NCBI RefSeq assembly: GCF_005576615.1
Contig: NZ_CP040330.1
Coordinates: 744,001-808,000, forward strand
Source of the DNA: Natrinema versiforme
GTDB taxonomy: Archaea; Halobacteriota; Halobacteria; Halobacteriales; Natrialbaceae
Direction of reading: 5' to 3'
DNA: 64,000 nucleotides
The position numbers were made by a program, and so were the translations under genes. Below, in pieces: positions 7,884-16,914 of this stretch. Every line of letters begins with the position of its first letter. Positions within the stretch are counted from its first letter, which is position 1. The notes under the pieces were generated by a model that saw only the letters and a program-made list of their open reading frames with translations, did not search any database and was not told the origin of the DNA.

Positions 7884-8996
7884 ATGGCACAAAAGACCGG
7901 CGGCAACGCTCGCTCGAGATTCCATCGACTCGGGTCGCTGTTCTCGAATCGGTACGGGCGATCCGCCACTGAGGGGTCAGATCTCGAGGTGAACGTCGTC
8001 GATTCCATCCGGGATGTGGGGAAAGCACAGTGGAACGGCATCGTCGAGCGCTCGAGTCGGGGCAGCGTCTTTCACCGCTACGAGTGGCTCGACGCGATCG
8101 AGCAGGGGCTGGGGTACACGCCCAAACACCTCGAGGTCACCAAGGACGGAAACACGATCGGCGGGATGCCGAACTTCGTGGTGGAGATCGAGAAGACCCC
8201 GTTCAACCGCCTCTCGTCGCTCTATCCGGGATTTGGCGGCCCGCTGCTCCCGACGGACACGACGGAGTCGCTCGAGCGCGTAACGAAGGCCGTCCCGCAA
8301 CTCTGTCGGGGGAAGACGATCGTTCACCAGATCCGCGGGCTCGATATGAGCTATCTGCGGTACAACGACGCGCTTCAGTCACAGGGGTATCAGCCGTACC
8401 GGCGGGAGTGTCGGTTCCTGCTCGATCTCACCAAGGGCCACGACGAGATCCTCGCGGACATGAGCCGGACCCGGCGGCGGGGGATCGAACACGGTCAGGA
8501 CGTCGACTACGAGATCGTCGAGGAGGAGATCACGCGGGAGACCATGCAACGATTCTATCGGAGTTACGAACGCGTCATGGACCGCGTCGGCGGGGAGGTG
8601 TATCCGTTTTCCTTCTTCGAACAGCTGCAGGCGATGGACGACCGCCTCCTCTTGCTGACGATTCGGATCGACGGCGAGTACGCGGGCGGGATGCTCGAGG
8701 TGCTCGACGACGAGCGCGATTCGATCCACGGCTTTTTCGCCGCCGTTCCCCGGGAGTACTTCGACGATCACGCGTCGGAGCTCCTCTACGATCACGTGTT
8801 CCAGTGGGGGATCGACCACGGGTACGAGACCTACGACTTCGGCAGCACGAACACGGACTTCGAGGACGGCGTCTTCCGGTTCAAGGAAGGCTTCGGCGGG
8901 CGATCCGTCCCGATCCTCGTCTGGGAGCGGGGGTGTAGCCCCCTCTGGCCGCTGGTGAAGGCCGGCCGTGCGTTGTACTGGCCGTATTACACGTGA
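7884..8996 (+). CDS. FemAB-like / GNAT-superfamily acyltransferase
   Basis: 370 residues. FRYEWLDAIEQGLGYTP-like opening (FHRYEWLDAIEQGLGYTPKH), a central SRTRRRGIEHG motif, then a second GNAT fold ending with GYETYDFGSTNTDFEDGVFRFKEGFGG, the hallmark of FemAB/BioF2-like transferases. These transfer aminoacyl or acyl groups to peptides, sugars or envelope precursors. Start at 7884 is preceded by an A/T-rich CCAAATAGG about 26-33 bases upstream. The gene is monocistronic; the substrate is unknown, cell-envelope modification being most likely. Confidence 0.8.
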   Translation: MAQKTGGNARSRFHRLGSLFSNRYGRSATEGSDLEVNVVDSIRDVGKAQWNGIVERSSRGSVFHRYEWLDAIEQGLGYTPKHLEVTKDGNTIGGMPNFVVEIEKTPFNRLSSLYPGFGGPLLPTDTTESLERVTKAVPQLCRGKTIVHQIRGLDMSYLRYNDALQSQGYQPYRRECRFLLDLTKGHDEILADMSRTRRRGIEHGQDVDYEIVEEEITRETMQRFYRSYERVMDRVGGEVYPFSFFEQLQAMDDRLLLLTIRIDGEYAGGMLEVLDDERDSIHGFFAAVPREYFDDHASELLYDHVFQWGIDHGYETYDFGSTNTDFEDGVFRFKEGFGGRSVPILVWERGCSPLWPLVKAGRALYWPYYT

Positions 8997-9137
8997 TTCG
9001 GCTCGCCGGGATCGAGCGGCCGTTCAGACCCGCTCGAGGACCCTGTCCTAACGGCCGCCGGCTCGCGGTTCATCGGCGCAGACGGGCCGACGGATCGGCG
9101 GTCACGCGACCCGGCGATCGATCCGGTGTGGCGGGCG

Positions 9138-10670
9138 TCAGCGGCCGCTTACTGCGTCGGTATCGATCCCCGCCGCGTCGGCCACGGCCGGAAACGATAG
9201 TCGAACGGTCGTTCCGCCCTCGGGGACGTCGCTAAAGGAGAGTTCGCCGCCGGTCGTCCGAACGATCCAGTTGACGAGCCACAGTCCGAGCCCGGAGCCG
9301 TGGTCCAGTGCCGTCTCGTGGCCCGCGAGCACCGCTCGGCGTTCGGTCTCCGGAATCCCCGGTCCGTCGTCGGTGATCGTAAACTCGAGTCGGGTGCGAG
9401 AGTCGGACTCGACAGTGGAGACGGCGATTTCGATGCTCGGACGCCCGCCGGACCGGGCAGACACATCGGCGTGGCCGTTGCCGTCGCCGTCGGTCGCGAC
9501 GGGTTCTCGCGACCGCGTCGCGGTGTTGTGTTCGACCGCGTTGTCGACGAGTTCGTTCAAGGCATCGACCACCGTGTCGTCGACGGTGGGCGTCGCGGAC
9601 GCCGCTCCGCCGTCTTCCACTCGCGACACGATGTCGGCGTTCGGATAGACCGACAGCGCCCGGTCCGTGACCCGTCGGACCGCCTCGCCGGGGTTGATCA
9701 GGTCGGCGTTCCCGTGTCGGTCGAGCGTCCGCTCGACGCCGCGGGCCTTATCGGCCGTCGCGAGCAGGTCGTCGATCTCCGCGCGGATCGGCTGCACGTG
9801 CCGGGCCTCGAGTTCGGGATCCCGTTCGCCGATCATGTTGGCGTGGCCCCGGATGACGGTGAACGCGTTCCGGAGGTTGTGCCGGAGCACTCGGTTGAGG
9901 ACCTGAATGCGCTGCTCGCGGTCGCGCTGGTTGGTGACGTCGCGGGCGACGACGACGTAGCCGTCCTCGAGGCTACTCACCGTCACGTCCTGTGGGTACG
10001 TCGTCCCGTCCGTTCGCGTGCCGGTCAGGGTGCCGCGCCAGTAGTTTCGGTCGGACAGCGCCGGGACGACCTCCCGCTCGATTCGGCGTTGAGAGTCGTT
10101 CGTGTACAGCGTACACCACTGCTGGCCTTCGAGGTCGGCCCCATCCCCCAGTCCGTAGAGCGCGGCATACGCCTCGTTGGCGTAGACGTGGCGGTCGTCG
10201 ACGACGACCGCGATACCGTCCATCGAGGCGTCGACGGCCCGCGAGAGCCGCTCGTTCTCGCGGTACTGCTGTGAGAACTCGGCGTAGACGTGCCCGATGG
10301 CGGCCCCGAAAGCGAGACCGGTGCTCGAGGCGTTGATGACCGGCTGGGCGAACCCGCCGGAAAATCCCATTCGGACCGAGAGGAGAGCAATACTACAGAG
10401 ACAGAAGAGCGCGACCAACGCCCCGCAGATACACGAGCCGATGGTGACGATCACCGCCCGGTCGGGGTCGTCCGCGGCGTCGGTCCGCAGGCCGTATCCG
10501 ACGAGCGCGACGCCGATTGCCGTCGGGACGACCATCTCGAGTGCCAGCAACAGCGGGGGGCCGCCGAACGCCAGCGCGTAGGCTACGACGATGCCGAGCA
10601 GGCCGAGACCGACCAGCGACACTATGTGCGCTCGAACACGGCCGACCGTGTGGCGAGTGAGAGCCCCCAT
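9138..10670 (-). CDS. Membrane PAS-domain histidine kinase
   Basis: About 510 residues from the ATG at 10670, chosen because it begins directly before the hydrophobic domain; a longer frame to 10844 exists but is arginine-rich and shadow-like. Four membrane segments (about 10-150), a PAS sensor domain (about 160-280), the H-box NRVLRHNLRNAFTVIRGH, then the ATPase domain with N-box NELVDNAVEHN, G1 DDGPGIP and G2 GSGLGLWLV. This is the typical haloarchaeal HNLRN-type kinase. No response regulator is adjacent, so it probably signals to a partner elsewhere. Confidence 0.93.
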   Translation of the reverse strand: MGALTRHTVGRVRAHIVSLVGLGLLGIVVAYALAFGGPPLLLALEMVVPTAIGVALVGYGLRTDAADDPDRAVIVTIGSCICGALVALFCLCSIALLSVRMGFSGGFAQPVINASSTGLAFGAAIGHVYAEFSQQYRENERLSRAVDASMDGIAVVVDDRHVYANEAYAALYGLGDGADLEGQQWCTLYTNDSQRRIEREVVPALSDRNYWRGTLTGTRTDGTTYPQDVTVSSLEDGYVVVARDVTNQRDREQRIQVLNRVLRHNLRNAFTVIRGHANMIGERDPELEARHVQPIRAEIDDLLATADKARGVERTLDRHGNADLINPGEAVRRVTDRALSVYPNADIVSRVEDGGAASATPTVDDTVVDALNELVDNAVEHNTATRSREPVATDGDGNGHADVSARSGGRPSIEIAVSTVESDSRTRLEFTITDDGPGIPETERRAVLAGHETALDHGSGLGLWLVNWIVRTTGGELSFSDVPEGGTTVRLSFPAVADAAGIDTDAVSGR

Positions 10671-10851
10671 CGAACTAGTAGGGGATCTGTCTACTGCTCT
10701 CATTAATGAATTGGCACGGCGGTTGACACGACCGGCGAGTCGAGACTCACGACTCCGCTGATGCGAGTGCGAACGGACGGCTAATCGATCGCCGGACGGC
10801 AGGGCGACGGGGGCTCCGATCGACAGTTCTGATCGAAGGCCCATGCGACGG

Positions 10852-10857
10852 TATATC
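10852..10857 (+). promoter_or_regulatory. TATA box of the BNR-propeller gene
   Basis: TATATC lies 25-30 bases before the ATG at 10882 and so supports that start over the one at 10843. Confidence 0.5.
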
Positions 10858-10881
10858 CGGCTCGCCCCCGTTCGGTCCCGT

Positions 10882-11901
10882 ATGACGACGGTACTCGTCG
10901 CACTCCGAGACCGACTGCTCGTCTGTACGGGCGACGGATCCGCGGCCGGCGACTGGACGACGACGGCGCGACTCGAGGGCCACGACCTCGAGTGCGTCGC
11001 GGCGGATCCCGACGCGCCGGACCGCTACGTCGTCGGCACGTTCGAAAACGGCCTGTTCCGAAGCGCCGACGGCGGCGAGACGTTCGAGCGACTCGAGATC
11101 GACTCCGATGCCCTCGAGAGCGACGCCGTAATGTCGGTGACGGTCAGCTCGCACGATCCGCGGGTCGTCTACGTCGGCACCGAACCCAGCCGTATCTTCC
11201 GGTCGCGCGACGGCGGCGATTCGTGGACGCATCTCGAGGGGCTCGCGGCCCTCCCCTCCGCGGACGAGTGGTACTTCCCGCCGCGCCCGCACACCCACCA
11301 CGTTCGCTGGCTCGAGGTGGACCCGTTCGATCCCGAGCGACTGGCGGTCGGAATCGAAGCGGGCGCGTTCGTCTCCACGCCCGACGGCGGCGAGACGTGG
11401 CGCGAGCGGCCCCCAGGATCGCGCCGGGACAACCACAGTCTGGCGACGCACCCGGATCGGGAGGGGCGACTCTACGCCGCGGCCGGCGACGGCTACGCCG
11501 AGAGCGACGACGGCGGGCGGTCGTGGCGGCGGCCAGAGGACGGGCTCGCACACACCTACTGCTGGAGCGTCGTCCCCGATCCCGGCGATCCGGACCGCGT
11601 GCTCGTCTCGAGCGCGAGCGGCGCGTCGACGGCCCACACGGCGAGCAGAGCGGAGTCGTACGTCTACCGTCGCGAGGACGACGGCCCGTGGGAGCGGCTC
11701 GACGATCGGGGCTTGCCGACCGGCGAGGGCGTCGTCAGAGCGGTGTTCGCGACGACGGGCGAGCCCGGCGTCGTCTACGCGGTAAACAATCGCGGGCTCT
11801 TCGCAACCCGGGACTTCGGCGACTCGTGGACGCCGATCGAGATCGACTGGCCCGCGGGGCTCGAGGCGCAATCACCGCGCGGACTGGTCGCGCTTCCCTG
11901 A
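10882..11901 (+). CDS. BNR/VPS10-type beta-propeller repeat protein
   Basis: 339 residues without signal peptide or membrane segment. Five Asp-box repeats of the pattern S-x-D-G-G-x-(S/T)-W are visible (RSADGGETF, RSRDGGDSW, STPDGGETW, ESDDGGRSW, ATRDFGDSW), spaced about 45-65 residues apart, which fold as blades of a sialidase-like propeller. No catalytic residues of a glycosidase can be assigned, so this is best called a WD40/YVTN/BNR-like repeat protein of unknown role. It converges with the membrane protein gene at 11910. Confidence 0.8.
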   Translation: MTTVLVALRDRLLVCTGDGSAAGDWTTTARLEGHDLECVAADPDAPDRYVVGTFENGLFRSADGGETFERLEIDSDALESDAVMSVTVSSHDPRVVYVGTEPSRIFRSRDGGDSWTHLEGLAALPSADEWYFPPRPHTHHVRWLEVDPFDPERLAVGIEAGAFVSTPDGGETWRERPPGSRRDNHSLATHPDREGRLYAAAGDGYAESDDGGRSWRRPEDGLAHTYCWSVVPDPGDPDRVLVSSASGASTAHTASRAESYVYRREDDGPWERLDDRGLPTGEGVVRAVFATTGEPGVVYAVNNRGLFATRDFGDSWTPIEIDWPAGLEAQSPRGLVALP

Positions 11902-11909
11902 GTCTGACC

Positions 11910-12815
11910 TCAGTCGGAAACACCGGCTGTCTCGTCCGATTCCGCCCGCACCGTGACGGTCGAGACGGCGTGGGCCGCGCCGACGACGGTCGTGCTCAGC
12001 ACCGTTCCGACGGACGGCAGGCTCCCAAGGAACCACGCCGCGAGGCCGAGACAGCCCACGAGCGCGAGCACCCGCAAGCCGATCCCGCGGGTCGCTCGCC
12101 AACTCCGGGAGAGCGCGGTCAGCGGGCCCGCACCGGCGACGACGAACGCGGGCGCGGCAAAGGCCCGAACGAACGCGGCGAACAGGGGAACGGCGAGCAC
12201 TGCTCCGAGCAGGAGCCCGCCGTCGAACGAGCCGAGGACTCGCCCGACCGCATCGAACGAGACGACCACCCCGAAATACGCGAGCAGCCGTCGGCCCGAG
12301 AGCGCCTCGTCCCAGCGCTCGATGTCGGCGCTGGCTCGCGCGACGGTCGCGATCCCGGCGACCGCGACGGCGGCGAAGGCGAGAATCTCGAGGCCGATCC
12401 CCCAGACGAGATACGGGGGCCGCAGACCGACGAAGGCCTCGAGCGAGCGCGCCGTTTCGGGGACTCCGGTCGGATAGCCGGCGTACTCGATGCTGAGACG
12501 CGTCCATTCACCGCCCCCGGTCGCCAGCGTCGGAAGCGGGTCGGCGCGCCGGAGCCAGTCGAGGACGGTGAGGAAAACGCCCGCGATCGCGAACGGCAGC
12601 GCGAGCGTCGGCTCGCGCCGGAGACGCGCTACCGGCTGCGGAAGCGTTACGGACGGTCCGGCATCGTCGGCGTCCCGCTGTCCGTTCTCGTCTGCGGACA
12701 CCGCCTCTCCGGTCGGACTCATCGGCGAACGGTCGTCCGAGTCCGGATCGGCGTCCGATTCCGAGTTCGAACGGTCCGCCGTCGATGTCGCCGCCTCGAC
12801 CTCCCCGTCAGTCAT
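11910..12815 (-). CDS. Uncharacterised membrane protein
   Basis: 301 residues: an acidic, low-complexity N-terminal tail of about 60 residues, then five or six hydrophobic segments (e.g. LALPFAIAGVFLTVLDWL, YLVWGIGLEILAFAAVAVAGI, LLLGAVLAVPLFAAFVRAFAAPAFVV). No motif identifies a function. Its ATG overlaps the stop of the PQQ-propeller gene by eight bases (ATGACTGA, 12808-12815), so it is translated with it and may anchor or assist it. Confidence 0.75.
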   Translation of the reverse strand: MTDGEVEAATSTADRSNSESDADPDSDDRSPMSPTGEAVSADENGQRDADDAGPSVTLPQPVARLRREPTLALPFAIAGVFLTVLDWLRRADPLPTLATGGGEWTRLSIEYAGYPTGVPETARSLEAFVGLRPPYLVWGIGLEILAFAAVAVAGIATVARASADIERWDEALSGRRLLAYFGVVVSFDAVGRVLGSFDGGLLLGAVLAVPLFAAFVRAFAAPAFVVAGAGPLTALSRSWRATRGIGLRVLALVGCLGLAAWFLGSLPSVGTVLSTTVVGAAHAVSTVTVRAESDETAGVSD

Positions 12816-14028
12816 CCTGTTCCTCCAGCGCGAGGACGCGGTCCCCGTCGACGACGTAGAGGGTGCCGTCGCCGACTGCCGGCATGGAGATCGCCCACTT
12901 CGCCCCGTAGGTAAAGCCCGGGTCGCCCGTTTCCGCGTCGAACGCGGCCAGTTCGTAGCCGCTGTTGGTCACGTAGACGACGCCGTCGGCGACGATCGGC
13001 GTGTCGTCGTGCCCGTACAAAACCGACCACGCCGGCTTTCCGGTCTCGAGGTCGAGCGCGTGCAATTCCCCGTCGACGCCGTCGTCGGCCACGAAGACCC
13101 GTCCCTCGGCGACCGCGGCGGCCCCGCGGGTCGCGTTTCCCTCGAGGGACTTCCGCCATCGCCGCGCGCCGCTGTCGGCCTCGAGCAGTCGGATGCCCGT
13201 TCTGGTCGGGACGACGACGCCGGCCTCGGTCGCCGTCGGCGGCCGAACGGTCGCGTCCTCGAGCGTTCGGTCCCACCGTTTAGTGCCGCTCTCGGCGTCG
13301 AACGCCGCCACCTCGCCCGGCCGGCCGGTGGCGAAGACGATGCCGTCCCGGACCGCGGGTCGGTGGGTGATGCCACCGGCCTCGTCGTCGTCGTCTCGAT
13401 CGAACCCCCGTCGCCATCGCTCGTGGCCGCTGTCGGCCTCGAGGGCGACGATCTCCGCGGTATCCGGTATCGCGGTGTATACGGTGTCTCCGACCCGCAC
13501 GGGCGATGGCGTTTCGGACCGGTCTCGGAAATCGATCTCCGAGACCTGACCGGGGCCGCGCCAGCGCACGTCGCCGAATCGCAGTCCGAACAGTTCGACC
13601 CCGCCGCCGGCGCTCAGGCCGATGACACCGTCTTTTGCGGTGACCGCCAGCGTCCCGGTCTGATAGACCGACGACGGGACGTAGGTCGGACTCGAGGCGT
13701 CGATCGCGTCGACCGAAAAGCGGGCGGCTCCGCGCTCGGTATCGATCGCGACGAACTCGTCGCCGACGGTGTAGAGGATGTCGTCGACGAGGACCGGCGG
13801 CGTGACTTCGAACCCGCTGACACTCTCGAGGGATTCGTCCCACGCGACGTGGATCTCGTCGCGCGGGCCCGACGCGTCGGGATTGTATCCCGTCCCGGCG
13901 GCGTCGTAGCGGGCCATCGGCCAGTCGGTATCAGTTGTGGCTGAGCGGTCGGCGAGGAGGGTCCCGCCGGCGAGCAGTCCCGCGAGGCTCAGACCACACC
14001 CCGCGAGGAGTCGGCGTCTGGAGGGCAT
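12808..14028 (-). CDS. PQQ-like beta-propeller repeat protein, Tat-exported
   Basis: 406 residues. The N-terminus MPSRRRLLAGCGLSLAGLLAGG is a twin-arginine signal; the Cys lies too early to be a convincing lipobox. Repeats such as IVALEADSGHERWRR, VAAFDAESGTKRWDR, IRLLEADSGARRWRK and LHALDLETGKPAW are PQQ-type propeller blades. Related proteins include outer-membrane assembly BamB-like propellers and quinoprotein dehydrogenases; no PQQ-ligand set can be assigned. It lies first in a two-gene unit with the overlapping membrane protein gene. Confidence 0.88.
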   Translation of the reverse strand: MPSRRRLLAGCGLSLAGLLAGGTLLADRSATTDTDWPMARYDAAGTGYNPDASGPRDEIHVAWDESLESVSGFEVTPPVLVDDILYTVGDEFVAIDTERGAARFSVDAIDASSPTYVPSSVYQTGTLAVTAKDGVIGLSAGGGVELFGLRFGDVRWRGPGQVSEIDFRDRSETPSPVRVGDTVYTAIPDTAEIVALEADSGHERWRRGFDRDDDDEAGGITHRPAVRDGIVFATGRPGEVAAFDAESGTKRWDRTLEDATVRPPTATEAGVVVPTRTGIRLLEADSGARRWRKSLEGNATRGAAAVAEGRVFVADDGVDGELHALDLETGKPAWSVLYGHDDTPIVADGVVYVTNSGYELAAFDAETGDPGFTYGAKWAISMPAVGDGTLYVVDGDRVLALEEQDD

Positions 14029-14151
14029 CAGTCGAGAGGTCGCCGCGCCGTTATGTAATTCTTACTTTCAGTTCAGCGCGTAGTCAAATCCGGCGGGTGC
14101 CGACCGCCGGCGGATCGTCACCCGGGCAAACGGGTGGGCGCTTCGAAATCC

Positions 14152-14157
14152 TTTTAG
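14152..14157 (+). promoter_or_regulatory. TATA box of the S24e/S27ae unit
   Basis: TTTTAG lies 38-43 bases before the S24e ATG, predicting a leader of about ten bases. An ATAATA at 14171-14176 is a less well-spaced alternative. Confidence 0.4.
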
Positions 14158-14194
14158 GCGCTACCCGGGGATAATAGGGTAACTGAGTGATATC

Positions 14195-14509
14195 ATGGAC
14201 GTCGACATCATCTCCGAAACGGAGAACCCCATGTTGCATCGAACGGACGTGACCTTCGAACTCGTCCACGAGGACGCCACGCCCTCTCGTCTGCAGGTTC
14301 GTGACAGCCTCGCGGCGAAGCTGAACAAGGACGCCGACGAGGTCGTCATCCGCACGCTCGACACCAAGTTCGGGATGCGCAAGACCGTCGGCCAGGCGAA
14401 AGTCTACGACACCGCCGACTACGCCCGCGATGTCGAGCAAGACCACATGCTCGAGCGAAACAAGATCGGCGCCGAGGAAGACGCCGAAGCGGAACCGGAG
14501 GAAGCCTAA
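14195..14509 (+). CDS. rps24e: 30S ribosomal protein S24e
   Basis: 104 residues, family length. The motifs HEDATPSRLQVRDSLAAKL and TKFGMRKTVGQAKVYDT are diagnostic of archaeal/eukaryotic S24e, with an acidic haloarchaeal C-terminal tail. It is followed directly by S27ae (TAAATG, no spacer), a conserved archaeal pair. Confidence 0.97.
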   Translation: MDVDIISETENPMLHRTDVTFELVHEDATPSRLQVRDSLAAKLNKDADEVVIRTLDTKFGMRKTVGQAKVYDTADYARDVEQDHMLERNKIGAEEDAEAEPEEA

Positions 14510-14644
14510 ATGGCGCGCTACGAACTCTACGGCGACGACGGCAGCACCGAGGGCGAACTGTGCCCCCGCTGTGGTGACGCCTTCCTCGCCGACCACGGCG
14601 ACCGCAAACACTGCGGGAAGTGCAGCTACACCGAGTGGGAGTAG
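14510..14644 (+). CDS. rps27ae: 30S ribosomal protein S27ae
   Basis: 44-residue zinc-ribbon ribosomal protein that starts on the base after the S24e stop. Two Cys pairs, CPRC (18-21) and CGKC (35-38), bind zinc, and the protein ends KCSYTEWE as in other archaeal S27ae. Short but of normal family length. Confidence 0.95.
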   Translation: MARYELYGDDGSTEGELCPRCGDAFLADHGDRKHCGKCSYTEWE

Positions 14645-14685
14645 GCGCAATGTGGCGACCCGCGGCGGGTCGTACCGAACCGCGA

Positions 14686-14741
14686 CCGGGCCCTGAGTCG
14701 GCCCGGCCGCGGGCGATACATCCGGTCTAACGCGATGTATC
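14686..14741 (+). promoter_or_regulatory. Hairpin and inverted repeat before kae1-bud32
   Basis: CCGGGCC (14686-14692) and GGCCCGG (14700-14706) form a 7-bp stem after S27ae, without a T run. GATACATC (14715-14722) and GATGTATC (14734-14741) form an 8-bp inverted repeat that overlaps the likely TATA element (ATGTATC) 25-30 bases before the GTG start at 14766. It may be an operator. Confidence 0.35.
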
Positions 14742-14765
14742 CACCACCGCAGATTCGTTCTAACC

Positions 14766-16397
14766 GTGAGTAACACCGCACGTATCCTCGGGATCGAAGG
14801 CACCGCGTGGGCCGCCAGCGCAGCCGTCTTCGACGCCGAGACCGACGACGTCTTCATCGAGAGCGACGCCTACCAGCCCGAGAGCGGCGGCATCCACCCC
14901 CGCGAGGCGGCCGAACACATGCACGACGCGATCCCGCGCGTCGTCGAGCGCGCACTCGAGCACGCCCGGGAAACCTACGACGGGCCGGCGACGGAGCCGC
15001 CGATCGATGCCGTCGCCTTCTCGCGCGGCCCCGGGCTCGGCCCTTGCCTGCGGACCGTCGGCACGGCCGCTCGAGCACTGAGTCAGGCGCTTTCGGTGCC
15101 GCTTATCGGCGTCAATCACATGGTGGCCCACCTCGAGATCGGCCGCCACTCCTCGGGCTTCGATTCCCCAGTCTGTCTCAACGCCAGCGGCGCGAACGCG
15201 CACTTACTGGCCTACCGCAACGGGCGCTACCGCGTGCTCGGGGAGACGATGGACACCGGCGTCGGCAACGCGATCGACAAGTTCACCCGCCACGTCGGCT
15301 GGTCTCACCCCGGCGGCCCGAAAGTCGAGGCGGCCGCCGAGGACGGCGAGTACGTCGATCTCCCCTACGTCGTCAAGGGGATGGACTTCTCGTTTTCGGG
15401 GATCATGAGCGCCGCGAAGCAAGCGTACGACGATGGGACGCCGGTCGAGGACATCTGCTACTCCCTCCAGGAGAACGTCTTCGGCATGCTTACGGAGGTC
15501 TCGGAGCGCGCCCTGTCGCTGACCGGCAGCGACGAACTCGTCCTCGGGGGCGGCGTCGGACAGAACGCCCGCCTGCGCGAGATGCTCACCGAAATGTGCG
15601 AACAGCGCGGGGCCGAGTTCCACGCGCCCGAGCCGCGATTCCTGCGGGACAACGCCGGCATGATCGCGGTGCTGGGTGCGAAGATGTACGCGGCGGGCGA
15701 CACGCTCGCGCTCGAGGACTCGCGGGTCGACCCCGATTTCCGACCCGACCAGGTGCCCGTTAGCTGGCGGACCGACGAACCCGAACTCGCGGCCGGCCGC
15801 GGCGAAGCCGTCGCGGGCGACCGGGAGGTCCGCGGGGCCGAAGCGCTCGTCTCCCTCGAGCCCGACGCGGGTCGCGTCACCAAGCGCCGCGAAGCAAAGA
15901 CCTACCGCCATCCCGAACTCGACGACCGGCTCCGTCGGGAGCGGACGACGCTCGAGGCTCGACTCACGAGCCTCGCGCGCCGGGAGGGAGTACCCACGCC
16001 GGTGCTCTCGGACGTCGATCCCCGCGAGTCGCGACTCGAACTCGAGTACGTCGGCGAGCGGGACCTCCGGGCGGGGCTGACGCCTGCGGGCGTCCGCGAC
16101 GTCGGGCGGCACCTCGCGCGGCTCCATCGGGCCGGCTTCGTCCACGGCGATCCGACGACGCGGAACGTCAGGGTCGACGACCGAACCTATCTCATCGACT
16201 TCGGTCTCGGCTACCACACCGACCACGTCGAGGACTACGCGATGGACCTGCACGTCTTCGACCAGAGCCTCGTCGGCACCGCCGACGATCCCGCCCCACT
16301 CCGTGAGGCGGTCCGGGAGGGCTACCGCGAGGTCGGCGAGGAACGGGTGCTCGAGCGCTTACGCGAGGTCGAGGGCCGCGGCCGATATCAGGCATAG
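14766..16397 (+). CDS. kae1-bud32: Bifunctional Kae1-Bud32: tRNA t6A synthase subunit fused to protein kinase
   Basis: 543 residues, GTG start. Residues 1 to about 325 are Kae1/TsaD, which transfers the threonylcarbamoyl group to A37 of ANN-decoding tRNAs; the metal ligands are in NHMVAHLEIG and the ASKH-fold motif LGGGVGQNARL is present. Residues about 340-543 are the Bud32 kinase: VTKRREAKTYRHPELD (KAEAK-like lysine region), HGDPTTRN catalytic loop and DFGLGYHT. The fusion is common in euryarchaea and these form the KEOPS core. Confidence 0.97.
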   Translation: MSNTARILGIEGTAWAASAAVFDAETDDVFIESDAYQPESGGIHPREAAEHMHDAIPRVVERALEHARETYDGPATEPPIDAVAFSRGPGLGPCLRTVGTAARALSQALSVPLIGVNHMVAHLEIGRHSSGFDSPVCLNASGANAHLLAYRNGRYRVLGETMDTGVGNAIDKFTRHVGWSHPGGPKVEAAAEDGEYVDLPYVVKGMDFSFSGIMSAAKQAYDDGTPVEDICYSLQENVFGMLTEVSERALSLTGSDELVLGGGVGQNARLREMLTEMCEQRGAEFHAPEPRFLRDNAGMIAVLGAKMYAAGDTLALEDSRVDPDFRPDQVPVSWRTDEPELAAGRGEAVAGDREVRGAEALVSLEPDAGRVTKRREAKTYRHPELDDRLRRERTTLEARLTSLARREGVPTPVLSDVDPRESRLELEYVGERDLRAGLTPAGVRDVGRHLARLHRAGFVHGDPTTRNVRVDDRTYLIDFGLGYHTDHVEDYAMDLHVFDQSLVGTADDPAPLREAVREGYREVGEERVLERLREVEGRGRYQA

Positions 16398-16460
16398 CGC
16401 GGATCGGTTCCGCCGCACCCGGCCGCCGTCGGTCGCTCGCACCGATCGTCACGGCACACA

Positions 16461-16470
16461 ATACTCTTAT
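16461..16470 (+). promoter_or_regulatory. TATA-like element of the DUF5808 gene
   Basis: ATACTCTTAT ends 24 bases before the ATG at 16494, giving a leaderless layout. Confidence 0.35.
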
Positions 16471-16493
16471 CAGGGGAGGACGTATCACCTGCC

Positions 16494-16784
16494 ATGGCAG
16501 AGAAGCCGACTTCCGGTGAGATTCTTGGGGTCCCGTACAACTTCGAACGACCGAGCATCAGCCGCATGCTCTCGTCGTACTGGCAGCCCGGCGAAGGGAT
16601 GCTCGTCGAGAAGCCCTTCGGCGTCGGCTACACCCTGAACCTCGCCAACTGGCGGTCGTGGATCGTCGTCGCCGTCGCCGGCGCGCTCCTCTGGCAACAG
16701 GAGTCGGGAGCCACCGAGGAAAGCGATGACGCCGCGGACGAACCCGTGGAAGTCATTGTCGACGACAGCGAAACGGACGACTGA
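16494..16784 (+). CDS. DUF5808 domain protein (small haloarchaeal)
   Basis: 96 residues. The core GEILGVPYNFERPSISRMLSSYWQPGEGMLVEKPFGVGYTLNLANW matches the haloarchaeal DUF5808 pattern; after one hydrophobic segment (WIVVAVAGALLW) comes an acidic tail. Function is unknown; a membrane-tethered small protein is the best description. Confidence 0.8.
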   Translation: MAEKPTSGEILGVPYNFERPSISRMLSSYWQPGEGMLVEKPFGVGYTLNLANWRSWIVVAVAGALLWQQESGATEESDDAADEPVEVIVDDSETDD

Positions 16785-16883
16785 GCGGCGCTCAGCGCGA
16801 TTTCTCTCGAGTACGTGTCGACTGCTGACTGCCCGAACAGGTGCTCGGCTCCCGATCGGCGGCCGAAGTCGGCCAACCGACGC

Positions 16884-16890
16884 CTATTTT
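16884..16890 (+). promoter_or_regulatory. TATA box of the ITP pyrophosphatase gene
   Basis: CTATTTT lies 25-31 bases before the ATG at 16915 and fixes that start against the longer frame from 16726. Confidence 0.5.
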
Positions 16891-16914
16891 CCGTCCGGGA
16901 CCGCCGCCTCGTAC

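Noticed and set aside
10992-12914. Plus-strand 640-codon open frame
   Set aside because: Runs out of frame through the BNR propeller gene and antisense to the membrane protein gene; low-complexity arginine content.
13990-14028. Lipobox in the PQQ propeller protein (LLAGC)
   Set aside because: The Cys is at residue 11, before the hydrophobic core of the signal; a plain Tat signal fits better.
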